From: an uncultured Gardnerella sp. | Lineage (GTDB): Bacteria; Actinomycetota; Actinomycetes; Actinomycetales; Bifidobacteriaceae | DNA: 25,574 bases | Direction of reading: 5' to 3' | Assembly: GCA_947088155.1 (NCBI GenBank) | Contig: CAMUFL010000013.1 | Coordinates: forward strand, 1 to 25,574 | In this document: positions 1 to 7,473 of the stretch, one piece after another | How the letters are laid out: each line of letters begins with the position of its first letter | Numbering within the stretch: the first letter of the stretch is position 1 | Notes under the pieces: generated by a model | Database searches by the model: none | Seen by the model: the letters and a program-made list of their open reading frames with translations, nothing else | Told to the model about the DNA's origin: nothing | Translations under genes and position numbers: made by a program

Positions 1-48
1 TCTGTTCTCGCTGGTGTTGGTGCTGCTCTTCGCAAGATCCGTCACTAA
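1..48 (+). CDS. 3' end of an upstream gene (partial), possibly a membrane- or wall-anchored protein
   Basis: The window opens inside a reading frame that ends in TAA at 46-48. The 15 visible residues (SVLAGVGAALRKIRH) are hydrophobic and then basic, which is how the C-terminus of a sortase-anchored or single-pass membrane protein often looks. This is too little to assign a family. The frame choice rests only on the clean hydrophobic-then-basic pattern and on the absence of any other coding signal here. Confidence 0.4.
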   Translation, partial: SVLAGVGAALRKIRH

Positions 49-365
49 GCATCGCTGATTCCGTGTTGGTTTAATCCAACGTGGGTCGTGTTTTGTAACT
101 CTTAGTCTGGTGGCTTTCGGGCTGCTGGGCTAAGGGTTTTTATAAGAGTTTTGTGCTTAGCGCGCAGCAGAATCTTCTAGTTTTAAGCCTGTTGGTTTTA
201 AGCTTGTTGGTTTTGTTGCAGTTAGTTTGTTAGTGTTTGCTTGTTGATTTGGTTTGCCAAAAATTTCCTTTTTTGCCATTGATGCGGGTGATGCTGCTTG
301 CTGATGCTGAGTGCTTTGTTAGTGTTGCTTTCCGCTAGGGACGGGTAGTGATGCTACGGTTTTGA
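49..365. other. Long non-coding stretch between the upstream gene and its terminator
   Basis: No convincing open reading frame with a ribosome binding site is seen on either strand from 49 to 502. The + strand is rich in T and G. It holds a small hairpin (GTTGG at 65-69 with CCAAC at 76-80), a 15-base unit repeated in tandem (180-194 and 195-209, partial third copy to 218), and a GTAG/CTAC mini-hairpin just before the terminator at 366. It may be a long 3' UTR of the upstream gene or a small RNA gene. I could not match it to RNase P RNA, tmRNA or SRP RNA. Confidence 0.4.
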
Positions 366-392
366 GGCTCGGGTTTACGCCCGAGCCTTTTT
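366..392 (+). terminator. Rho-independent terminator
   Basis: Perfect 8-bp GC-rich stem GGCTCGGG (366-373) with CCCGAGCC (380-387), six-base loop, followed by five T (388-392). It closes transcription coming from the left, before the FHA operon. Confidence 0.9.
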
Positions 393-502
393 CTATTCGC
401 AAAATGTAATATTTTCATGCGGAAAATCAATAAAAACTAGCACAATATACACAAAGCATGACACAATAGTACGTAGTGTGTTTTTTGAAGGGAGCAGGTT
501 AC

Positions 503-1861
503 GTGAGCGAGCGACAAACCGTGCAACGCTGGATGATTACAGTTGGTGGTGTCGAGCAGGCACGCGTGGGTGCTGGACAGACCGTAGAAATTGGCCGCAA
601 ACCTATACGCCCATTGCGTGAAGATGGATTTACACGCATAGACATAGTAGACAATAAACGTTCTATGTCCAAAAGACATGCGCTTCTTATTGTTGGCACA
701 AACGGCGTGGCAACAATCCGCGATTTACATTCCACAAACGGCACGTACTTGGTAGGCGCAAACGGAGATTTGCTGCGCCTTGAGCCAGACGTTGATTTCC
801 AATTGCCAGACAACCTTATGCGAATGCAATTCGGCGACGTTCCTGTTGACTTCGTGCACGTAAAAGACGAAGTGACGGACGAAACACAAGATCACGAAGT
901 ACGCGACTTATTCTCCTACGCCACGGATAATGTTCACGAAGAACACGATGAGCCGGATGCGGCAAATCTTTCCGTGGACCAAATCCTCGATTTACGCGCA
1001 GGTGAACCAACCGGAATATTCCACTCTCAGTCTGTTTCGCAGCCTGGATTATCTTGGCAGCAAGGCGTTCAAACCCAAAATCCTCTTGAAAATAATTCAC
1101 AAGACAGCAATTCTTCAATAAATCAAAATGTGGAATTGCCGGTAGTGTGCGAGCAAAAGGAAGAGCCGGTAGAACCACGCAACCTATTCGCTGACGCTAA
1201 AGCCATGCAGCCGGAAGACAAGAATCCGGAAAATAAGGATATTAACTACGCTGCGCAAACTAATTCTGCAGACAACGTAGCAAATCCGGCTAATGCGAAT
1301 GCTGTAAATACGAATGCTGTAAATGCAAGTGTGGTAAATACTGGTGCTATAAACGCGAATCCAATAAACGCGAATCAAATAAATACGAACCCAGCTAATA
1401 CGAGCGCAATAAACGGCATTAGCAATAACATCGTCAGCAATAACGGCATAAACGAATTAAACAACGCCGGCGATGTAAGCAATGCCGGCAGTATAAGCGA
1501 TATCAGCAATGCCGGCGATGTAAACGACATCAACGATATTAATCTTTCGAACGATTCGGCATACACTCCAGCTTTTGAACCTGGATCAGTATTCGAAAAA
1601 GTTTCTAAAGGTGAGTTTGACGCTCAACAAAATATTGTAGAAGCAGGCGGATTTACTTCCCAAGAAGCCGAAGAAACAGCCGATTTTTCAAAACAGTTTG
1701 AAATGGCACAGTATCCGGAACTCCTGCCGTACCTTGCAGCAAACCCTGGTCTGTATGACGATTTATACGCCTGGCTTCAAGCGCAAGGAAATGCCGAAGT
1801 GGATGCAGCTCTTGCTCGTAACAGCGGCTACAGCTCGTATCGAAAAGCTATTGAACAGTAA
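503..1861 (+). CDS. FHA-domain protein with Asn/Ala-rich linker and C-terminal LRV-like segment
   Basis: The 452-residue product starts at GTG 503, chosen because GAAGGGAG (487-494) sits 8 bases upstream; an in-frame GTG at 476 has no such site. Residues about 22-110 form a forkhead-associated domain with the conserved G31-R32, S56/H59 and N79-G80-T81, so binding of phosphothreonine peptides is expected. A low-complexity linker rich in Asn, Ala and Ile follows (about 250-355). The last about 45 residues (PELLPYLAANPGL, then AWLQAQGNAEVDAALAR) resemble the variant leucine-rich repeat found in actinobacterial proteins, and related repeats occur in the protein at 22383. There is no signal peptide or membrane segment, so it should be cytoplasmic. 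It lies 46 bases before the helicase-like gene and probably shares its mRNA. Partner kinase and target are unknown; FHA is certain, LRV likely. Confidence 0.85.
   Translation: MSERQTVQRWMITVGGVEQARVGAGQTVEIGRKPIRPLREDGFTRIDIVDNKRSMSKRHALLIVGTNGVATIRDLHSTNGTYLVGANGDLLRLEPDVDFQLPDNLMRMQFGDVPVDFVHVKDEVTDETQDHEVRDLFSYATDNVHEEHDEPDAANLSVDQILDLRAGEPTGIFHSQSVSQPGLSWQQGVQTQNPLENNSQDSNSSINQNVELPVVCEQKEEPVEPRNLFADAKAMQPEDKNPENKDINYAAQTNSADNVANPANANAVNTNAVNASVVNTGAINANPINANQINTNPANTSAINGISNNIVSNNGINELNNAGDVSNAGSISDISNAGDVNDINDINLSNDSAYTPAFEPGSVFEKVSKGEFDAQQNIVEAGGFTSQEAEETADFSKQFEMAQYPELLPYLAANPGLYDDLYAWLQAQGNAEVDAALARNSGYSSYRKAIEQ
1270..1545 (+). repeat. Degenerate 12-15 base repeats coding for Asn/Ala/Ile linker
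   Basis: Inside the FHA gene, short units built on AAT/AAC, GCG/GCT and ATA/GTA codons recur with variation (for example GCTGTAAATACGAAT and ATAAACGCGAAT) and later GCCGGCGATGTAAGC-type units. They keep the reading frame and encode a flexible polar linker, so length change by slippage would be tolerated. Confidence 0.7.
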
Positions 1862-1904
1862 GCAAATAAGCAAGTAGGGTAAGCAAGGTAAGCAAGTAGG
1901 TAAG
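1860..1904 (+). repeat. Imperfect tandem AGCAAGTAGGGTA-type repeats covering the next gene's ribosome binding site
   Basis: Directly behind the FHA stop codon, four variants of a unit AGCAA(G)TAGG(G)TA follow one another. The last copy holds AAGTAGG, seven bases before the ATG at 1908, and is the only visible ribosome binding site of the helicase-like gene. A copy change would therefore alter spacing and possibly translation. Confidence 0.7.
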
Positions 1905-1907
1905 AAA

Positions 1908-4900
1908 ATGAGTGACACAAACAATATTGAACAAGATTTACCGGAGCAAAGCTTTACTGAAACTGTAAACAATGTAAATGGCGCGGACGGCGTTTTGCCT
2001 AACGAAACTTCAGCGAACGTGGAATCTACGAACGCGGAATCGGCGAACGCAGAATCGGCAAACGCAGAGTTGCCTGCGGATAATAATTCATCGCAAAATT
2101 CGGACAATAACGCTACTAATAACGCTGCTAATAATACTGCTGCCAATAACGCTGCTGCCAATAACGCTGCTAATAACGTCGCCAATCTGCGCGCTAAAGC
2201 ACTACAAAACATTTCTGCATGGAAGCAGCAGTACCAGTCGCAATTAGCTCCATCGCCGTTAGAAGATATTACGCAGCTGGCAGCTCAGCTAGAACTAACT
2301 CACGCGCATCCTTCCGGAATTGCGCAACTTTTTGCAAGCGGAAAAGTCACATTAAAAGCTTTATTCCGCGATGCAGGCATGTTGCGCGCTGCAGGCCGTA
2401 AGCTTGATCGCGTTTTTGAAGACAGAGACGCAAAAGCGCACGAAAGCGGCATTTCTGAACTATCTTTAATCGTGGGAGTTGCCTCGTGGAACGGTAACCA
2501 TGTGCCAGTCCTCACATACCCGGTGCACGTAGTACGTGACGCAAAACAAGACGAAACTGCAGCAACCATTTACTTCTCCGGAAGCGTTGGGCTAAACCAT
2601 GCGCTTGTTCGCCGCTTAAGCGAACGAGGAATTGAACTTCGCGAAGACGTGCTATTTGACGGCTCACACTACGAAAGCGGCACTCCAGAAACGTCCGTAG
2701 TATTTGACGCCATTTGCAATCAAGCGCGCCATAGCTTCCCAGATTTTGATATTGAGCGAGATATTGTGCTCGGCTGCTTTACAGACGCAGGTTCGCGATT
2801 CGTGGCAGAAAGTGAGAAAATCCTTCAAGCCTTACGTTCCGGAAACGTGGGAAATACCGTGATTGACGCAATGGCTGGAGACGAGCGTTCAATTGAAATA
2901 CTTAAAGCGGCGAACAAGCACGCATACAGCCCATTTGACGCAGACCCGCACGGAGAGTGCGAAGTTGGCGACGTTGACAATACTGTGCGCTACGCGGCAG
3001 CTCTTGCAGCGTCCGGCAATTCGCTGTTCGTAAACGTTGATTCCTGCTCTGATTCTGCAGCAATCGCAGCGGCTATAGCTTCACGCTCCGTTCTTGCAGG
3101 GCGCTCTGTGCTGTATGTGCCGAATGTTGTTGAGCAACAGCGCAGGTTCCGATACACGCTTAATTCTCACGAAATTTCTTCGCTTGCTTTAGATGTTGCG
3201 GACGGCCATATTGCTAAACACGTGGACGCGCAGCTTATTAGTGCAGTTGGAGCTCGTCAAAGCGTTGCAACTTCACGCTTTGAGCAGGTTGCAGACGAGC
3301 TGGTTGGCGTGCGTTCAAGACTTACACGCTACTTAGGTGACCTTCACGGAATTAGCGAAACTTGGGGAGTTTCAGCTTACCAAACTATACAAAACCTTGC
3401 TGCTATCGCAATGCTTCCATCGCATCCTTCTACGCACGTGCGTTTGGATATTGCTGCAGCTCACGCTATTGCCGGAAAAATTGACGCATGGTCTCAAAAA
3501 CTGCATCAAGCAGACGAACTTGGCGAATTCAACATTAATCCAGAAGACACACCATGGTTCGGAGCGTCCATTTTTAACGAAAACGAAGCTGTAACAGTCT
3601 ACCAGCGAGTTGTTGACCTGCTGCTTAAACTGCTGCCAGCCACTCGCGAACAAGTTAAAAGTACCGTGCAAAACTGCGGATTCCCAGTGCCAACAACAGC
3701 GCGCGAATGGAGCCGCCAAGTTACAGTTTTGAAGAATTTGCGTCGCGTGCTTGACGTGTTCCAGCCAGAAATTTTTGAGCGCGACTTAGATGCCATGATT
3801 GAAGCGAGTAAGCCAAAAGCTGTGCGAAAAGCCGAAGGCACCGTTATGGGCTTCTGGGAGCGCCGCCACCATGTGCGCGAAGCTCGTAATTTACTTCGCG
3901 TTGGCGCAAAAGTTGACGATTTGCATGAGGCTTTGAAGATTGTTGCTCAACAAGCTGCGCAGTGGCGTACGTTTGTGCCGCACGGCGGGTGGCCGGTTTT
4001 GCCTCCAAAATTAGACGAAATTGTGAACACGCAAGAAGTATTGTCAAGGAATTTGATTGCTCTTGACACAGCTTTGGCCACAACTCGCCAAGGCGCAGAT
4101 CTTGAAAATATTGAGTTTGCGCAACTTGAATCCAGGTTGCAGGCCTTGCACGACGATCGTGCTTCGTTAGATACTCTTCCAGGGCGGTCTAAGCTTGAGC
4201 GCGAATTTAGCAATGCTGGTTTAGCTGATTTAGTAAGCGATTTAAGGCATCGTCACATTACTGGCGAGGCTCTTGACGGCGAACTGCAGCTCGCTTGGTG
4301 GACCACAGTTTTTGAGGATATTGTAAACTCTTCCGCAATTATTTCTCACCAAGACGGATCTGCAATGCAGGATGCTTCCGACCGCTTTGTGCAAGTAGAC
4401 ACTGAACATGTGCGTTCTATTGGACCAATGGTTCAGCAAGAAGCAATGAAACACTTGTGTGACTTATTATTCTCGCGCACGCAGGAAGCAAATCAACTGC
4501 ATACTATGCTTGCAAGCAACCGTTCCGGCATTACACTTGCAAAGCTTTTACGCAATTATCCTGAGATCGTTCTTGCAGCCAAGCCAATTATGGTAGCTAT
4601 GCCATCAACCCTAACAATGATGACGCCGCTAAATCCTATTGCAGATACTGTAATTATTGATTCCGCAGAGCATATATCAAATATTGAAATTTTGTCTATT
4701 ATTGCTCGCGCGCGTCAAGTAGTCGTTTTAGCGCACAAGCAGACTGTAAGCTCTGAAAGTTTGAACGCTCTTATTTCGCTCCTACCTTCTGTAACAGTTG
4801 TATCCCGTGCCACAAGGCGCTCTTTGCGTTTGGCTAGATTCTTGGAAGAGAACGGCTACGGTAAGCTTCGTCATGACGTTCCTGTTGAGCGTTTGCAAGG

Positions 4901-5822
4901 TAAAGTTCGTTTGCATCAGATTGAAGCTACCGGAGTTCCGGTGCTTTCTTCGGGTCTTATTGAAAGTAGTCAGCGCGAAATTGACGAAGTTGTGGAGCTT
5001 ATTCGTCAACGTGCTAAGACTTTTACTGTTGTTCCTTCAAGCTACGTTCTAGTTGTTGTGACATTAACGAACGTTTTTCGTGCTAGGTTGGGTGCTGAGC
5101 TTAAGTCGCTGGCTATTAAAGACGAGAATATGGCTCGATTCTTGCGTCACGTGCGTTTGATGAGTGTGCATGAGGCTTCTGGAGCGGCTGCAACAGACGT
5201 GATTCTTTCGCTATGCTACGCCAAAACTTCGCATGGCCGCCTGCTGCAGCAATTCGGCATGCTCGAAGAAGACGGCGGAAGTGCCATGCTTCTTGACGCT
5301 TTAGCTCTTGCTCGCCGTCACTTAGATATTGTCAGCGCTTTTACTTCTAAAGATATGGAAGATGATCGTTTGCATAAGAGCGGTCCTAAGCTGTTGAAGA
5401 CTATGTTGCAATGGGCTGAACAGTTAAGCGGAGATCCGTTGCGTCCGGAAGATGCTCACGACGTTGAAGCAAAACTTGCTGCAGAATCCGCCAAAGACAA
5501 CGTGTTGTTCACAGATTTGGCTGAGCGTATTCGCGCTCGCGGATTGCGTGTGGCTGTTAATTACGGATTTGATAACGGACTTCGAATTCCTTTAGTGGTT
5601 GGACTTGCGGATAAGCCGTTTGCTTTGGCTGTTCTTACGGATGACGCGCAGTTTATGAGCATTCAGTCTACGCGTGAACGTCATCGCATGATTGTTCAGG
5701 ATTTGGAATCCTTGGGCTGGTCTGTTATGACAGTGTGGAGTGTTGGCGCGTTTGTTAATCCCGAAAAGGAAGTTGATCGCGTTATTTCTCGCCTTGGTGA
5801 ATTGTACGGTGACAACGAATAA
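1908..5822 (+). CDS. Helicase/nuclease-like protein with degenerate ATPase and nuclease sites
   Basis: The product has 1304 residues, starting at ATG 1908 behind AAGTAGG. After an acidic, Asn/Ala-rich N-terminus (about 1-95) the layout follows the large SF1 helicase proteins that end in a Vsr-like endonuclease domain (REase MTES_1575 type). At the expected Walker A (about 370-390) the sequence reads NSLFVNVDSCSDSAAIAAAI, without the GxxGxGK loop. The Walker B/DEAD-like strand (about 913-925) is DTVIIDSAEHIS, followed by a motif III-like strand RARQVVVLAHKQ. The C-terminal domain (about 1200-1300) keeps the family ending (RERHRM, LGWSVMTVWS), but the family RIDxxx aspartate is Pro (RIPLVV) and the AIEADG acid is Leu (AVLTDD). 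I infer a pseudoenzyme serving as scaffold or DNA/RNA binder. It is cytoplasmic and sits in an operon with the FHA protein. Confidence 0.7.
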   Translation: MSDTNNIEQDLPEQSFTETVNNVNGADGVLPNETSANVESTNAESANAESANAELPADNNSSQNSDNNATNNAANNTAANNAAANNAANNVANLRAKALQNISAWKQQYQSQLAPSPLEDITQLAAQLELTHAHPSGIAQLFASGKVTLKALFRDAGMLRAAGRKLDRVFEDRDAKAHESGISELSLIVGVASWNGNHVPVLTYPVHVVRDAKQDETAATIYFSGSVGLNHALVRRLSERGIELREDVLFDGSHYESGTPETSVVFDAICNQARHSFPDFDIERDIVLGCFTDAGSRFVAESEKILQALRSGNVGNTVIDAMAGDERSIEILKAANKHAYSPFDADPHGECEVGDVDNTVRYAAALAASGNSLFVNVDSCSDSAAIAAAIASRSVLAGRSVLYVPNVVEQQRRFRYTLNSHEISSLALDVADGHIAKHVDAQLISAVGARQSVATSRFEQVADELVGVRSRLTRYLGDLHGISETWGVSAYQTIQNLAAIAMLPSHPSTHVRLDIAAAHAIAGKIDAWSQKLHQADELGEFNINPEDTPWFGASIFNENEAVTVYQRVVDLLLKLLPATREQVKSTVQNCGFPVPTTAREWSRQVTVLKNLRRVLDVFQPEIFERDLDAMIEASKPKAVRKAEGTVMGFWERRHHVREARNLLRVGAKVDDLHEALKIVAQQAAQWRTFVPHGGWPVLPPKLDEIVNTQEVLSRNLIALDTALATTRQGADLENIEFAQLESRLQALHDDRASLDTLPGRSKLEREFSNAGLADLVSDLRHRHITGEALDGELQLAWWTTVFEDIVNSSAIISHQDGSAMQDASDRFVQVDTEHVRSIGPMVQQEAMKHLCDLLFSRTQEANQLHTMLASNRSGITLAKLLRNYPEIVLAAKPIMVAMPSTLTMMTPLNPIADTVIIDSAEHISNIEILSIIARARQVVVLAHKQTVSSESLNALISLLPSVTVVSRATRRSLRLARFLEENGYGKLRHDVPVERLQGKVRLHQIEATGVPVLSSGLIESSQREIDEVVELIRQRAKTFTVVPSSYVLVVVTLTNVFRARLGAELKSLAIKDENMARFLRHVRLMSVHEASGAAATDVILSLCYAKTSHGRLLQQFGMLEEDGGSAMLLDALALARRHLDIVSAFTSKDMEDDRLHKSGPKLLKTMLQWAEQLSGDPLRPEDAHDVEAKLAAESAKDNVLFTDLAERIRARGLRVAVNYGFDNGLRIPLVVGLADKPFALAVLTDDAQFMSIQSTRERHRMIVQDLESLGWSVMTVWSVGAFVNPEKEVDRVISRLGELYGDNE
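2013..2186 (+). repeat. In-frame 15-base and AAT/GCT repeats in the N-terminus of the helicase-like gene
   Basis: A 15-base unit (TCGGCGAACGCAGAA, coding SANAE) is present at 2025-2039, 2040-2054 and 2055-2069, with a 12-base partial before it. From 2106 to 2186 mixed AAT-AAC-GCT-GCC triplets encode a run of Asn and Ala. All units are multiples of three, so slippage keeps the frame. Confidence 0.8.
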
Positions 5823-6031
5823 TGGTAGCTCCGTACGATCCGAATCGACGCTGCCCGCGTAAAAATATGCGAGTTGTTCGTAAAGGTTCTGAGCTTTTTG
5901 ACGCTGATGGCGTAAGGTTGGAGCCTTCTGACGAGCTTACTTTGCAGCAGCGTAATCAAGATGACGATAAGCGTATTTTAGGTGAGTTGCCGCCTCATTG
6001 GGCTGTGTTTTACACTAAGCGGTCTGCTTGA
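5822..6031 (+). CDS. Small conserved-type protein, translationally coupled to the helicase-like gene
   Basis: The 69-residue product starts at ATG 5822, which shares one base with the TAA stop of the upstream gene (TAATG), a classic coupling arrangement. It is highly charged, with no membrane segment, signal peptide or Cys-pair motif (a single Cys near residue 11). The N-terminal half is basic (PNRRCPRKNMRVVRKG) and the middle acidic and polar (SDELTLQQRNQDDDKR), followed by a short aromatic end (PPHWAVFYTK). I do not recognise a family. The overlap suggests a product made in step with the 1304-residue protein and perhaps bound to it. The strict overlap and the codon pattern continuing from the neighbour make it a likely real gene. 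Confidence 0.7.
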   Translation: MVAPYDPNRRCPRKNMRVVRKGSELFDADGVRLEPSDELTLQQRNQDDDKRILGELPPHWAVFYTKRSA

Positions 6032-6042
6032 GCTTGACGGCA

Positions 6043-6084
6043 TGTAGTTGAGTTTGTGCGTCGTGTAGTTGAGTTTGAGCGCTG
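6043..6084 (+). repeat. 21-base tandem repeat, two copies, behind a stop codon
   Basis: The unit beginning TGTAGTTGAGTTTG is present at 6043-6063 and again at 6064-6084, starting 11 bases after the stop codon of the small gene. It lies between that gene and fmdB. Confidence 0.75.
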
Positions 6085-6191
6085 AGTTTGTTTGTAAGCT
6101 ATGCTTTTGCTCAACTGTCATGGTGTGTACTAGGATATGTGAAGGAACAGTAAGCTTACGCTTACGTGCTCGCGTGATTTCGGAGGGACTT

Positions 6192-6368
6192 TTGCCTACT
6201 TATCATTACCGTTGTAAAGAATGCGGATACGATTTTTCTAAATATCAATCATTTTCGGATGAGCCTGTTACTCTTTGCCCCCAGTGTGGCAAAAAGTCTG
6301 TGCGCAAAGTGTATTCTGCGCCTCCAATTAACTTTAAAGGCAAGGGTTTTTATCGCACAGATAAGTAA
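6192..6368 (+). CDS. FmdB-family zinc-ribbon protein
   Basis: The 58-residue product starts at TTG 6192, chosen because GGAGGG (6182-6187) lies just upstream and because homologues begin with MPTYxYxCxxCG. An open frame extends further upstream to 6069 but lacks family sequence. The protein shows the two knuckles of the FmdB zinc ribbon (CKEC near residues 8-11, CPQC about 18 residues later) followed by the typical PINFKGKGFYRTD tail, so it is complete. FmdB proteins are small, probably zinc-binding and often called regulatory; their biochemical job is poorly defined. In Actinobacteria the gene commonly neighbours a SAF-domain gene and mscL; here the SAF gene follows but mscL does not. A terminator at 6441-6478 ends its transcript. 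Confidence 0.9.
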   Translation: MPTYHYRCKECGYDFSKYQSFSDEPVTLCPQCGKKSVRKVYSAPPINFKGKGFYRTDK

Positions 6369-6395
6369 CTTACTAATAAATACTTACTAATAAGT
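6368..6395 (+). repeat. 14-base tandem repeat overlapping the fmdB stop codon
   Basis: ACTTACTAATAA plus two bases occurs at 6368-6381 and 6382-6395, beginning on the last base of the fmdB stop codon. Confidence 0.7.
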
Positions 6396-6440
6396 AACTT
6401 GCAAAAATATAGTAAATAGTAAGTAAATATTTGCAATTAT

Positions 6441-6478
6441 TGCGCGTTGGTATGTTTTATCCACAACGCGCATTTTTT
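6441..6478 (+). terminator. Rho-independent terminator after fmdB
   Basis: Perfect 9-bp stem TGCGCGTTG (6441-6449) with CAACGCGCA (6464-6472), then six T. It lies inside the upstream extension of the SAF-gene frame, which argues that frame is not translated before 6515. Confidence 0.88.
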
Positions 6479-6514
6479 ATTGCGCGACTCTTTTGCATAC
6501 GTAACAATGCAAAT

Positions 6515-7282
6515 ATGAGTGAACAATATTCTTTATTTTCGAATCTTCAACGCTCTAGTAAGCACAGTGTGTTAGCGCGTAGGCGGCAGCGTGCATTTAT
6601 GCAAAAAATTATCGTCGTTTTATGCGCAGGCGTTATGTCTTTGCTAGTAATATCCGCAATTGTCGATGCGCAAGCGACGCAAGTAATACCAGTAGCAACG
6701 CGTAATATTCAGCAGGGTTCGAAAGTTACAGCTAACGATGTTAATTACATTCGAGTGCCGAAACATTCCGTATTTCGTCACACACTATACGAGCGCGTAT
6801 ATTCGCATAATCTTCTTATTGCAACTTGTGACATACAATCAGGAATGCCAATTTTCCAAAATTCTGTGAGTCGTGTGCCGAATATTCCGCAAGGTTTTAC
6901 CGCTATTGCCGTGCACTTATCTAGCGCGGATCACACGCTTATACCTGGCGAAAAAATAGATCTTGCTTTTAGTAAACCTATTCAAGATTCTGCAGAAGAC
7001 GCTAATAATTCACCCAAAAATAGTGGTTCGCAAAGAAACAAAAGCAATAAAAATGATGACGAATTTAACGAAACCGATACTCATGGTATTGATAATAGGT
7101 ATGTTGAAATTATGCATAACGCTATTGTGATGCGAATATCTAAAACCCAGCAACAGGCGCAAAATCAGCAAAATACGACTACACTAGCCATGCCTGCGGC
7201 GGACGCTCTGAGATTACTGCAAGCTCAGTCTGCGAATCCTTCACTTGCGATTGTTGCTATGAAGCACACAAATAGTCAGTAA
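6515..7282 (+). CDS. SAF-domain membrane protein (CpaB-like N-terminus)
   Basis: The 255-residue product starts at ATG 6515; the frame is open from 6431 but that part holds a terminator hairpin. No clear ribosome binding site is present, so the start is the weakest point. A basic N-terminus (SVLARRRQRAF) leads into one membrane segment (about 31-50) and then a SAF domain (about 58-118: VIPVATRNIQQGSKVTANDVNYIRVP, in the order typical of CpaB and related proteins). The C-terminal half has an Asn/Ser-rich insertion (about 156-190) and a last segment VEIMHNAIVMRIS resembling the CpaB family core. Such proteins sit in the membrane with the SAF domain outside. No pilus genes are in the window, so a link with Flp pili is not supported; the fmdB-SAF neighbourhood is the conserved actinobacterial one. 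Confidence 0.75.
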   Translation: MSEQYSLFSNLQRSSKHSVLARRRQRAFMQKIIVVLCAGVMSLLVISAIVDAQATQVIPVATRNIQQGSKVTANDVNYIRVPKHSVFRHTLYERVYSHNLLIATCDIQSGMPIFQNSVSRVPNIPQGFTAIAVHLSSADHTLIPGEKIDLAFSKPIQDSAEDANNSPKNSGSQRNKSNKNDDEFNETDTHGIDNRYVEIMHNAIVMRISKTQQQAQNQQNTTTLAMPAADALRLLQAQSANPSLAIVAMKHTNSQ

Positions 7283-7293
7283 TGAGAATTGGC

Positions 7294-7339
7294 GGTTGCG
7301 AAAATAGTTGGTTGCGAAAATAGTTGGTTGCGAAAATAG
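7294..7339 (+). repeat. 16-base tandem repeat, nearly three copies, behind the SAF gene
   Basis: TTGGTTGCGAAAATAG is present at 7308-7323 and 7324-7339, with a 14-base first copy at 7294-7307. It begins 11 bases after the stop codon. Confidence 0.85.
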
Positions 7340-7473
7340 AAAGTGACATGAATAGCTGGTAATGCGACTACACAGCATATTGTGTGGGGGTTGAGGCTTT
7401 AAGCCTACATTTTGACGACACGCCGAAACGTTTATATTGCTACACATACCGCGACTTCCTTATATTAATAACT

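Noticed and set aside
6431..6514. Upstream extension of the SAF-domain gene
   Set aside because: The stretch contains a perfect 9-bp stem with T run, the fmdB terminator, so translation most likely begins at 6515.
6515..7282. Flp pilus assembly protein CpaB in a tad locus
   Set aside because: Only the SAF domain supports it; no tad or flp gene is in the window, and the fmdB neighbourhood explains it better.
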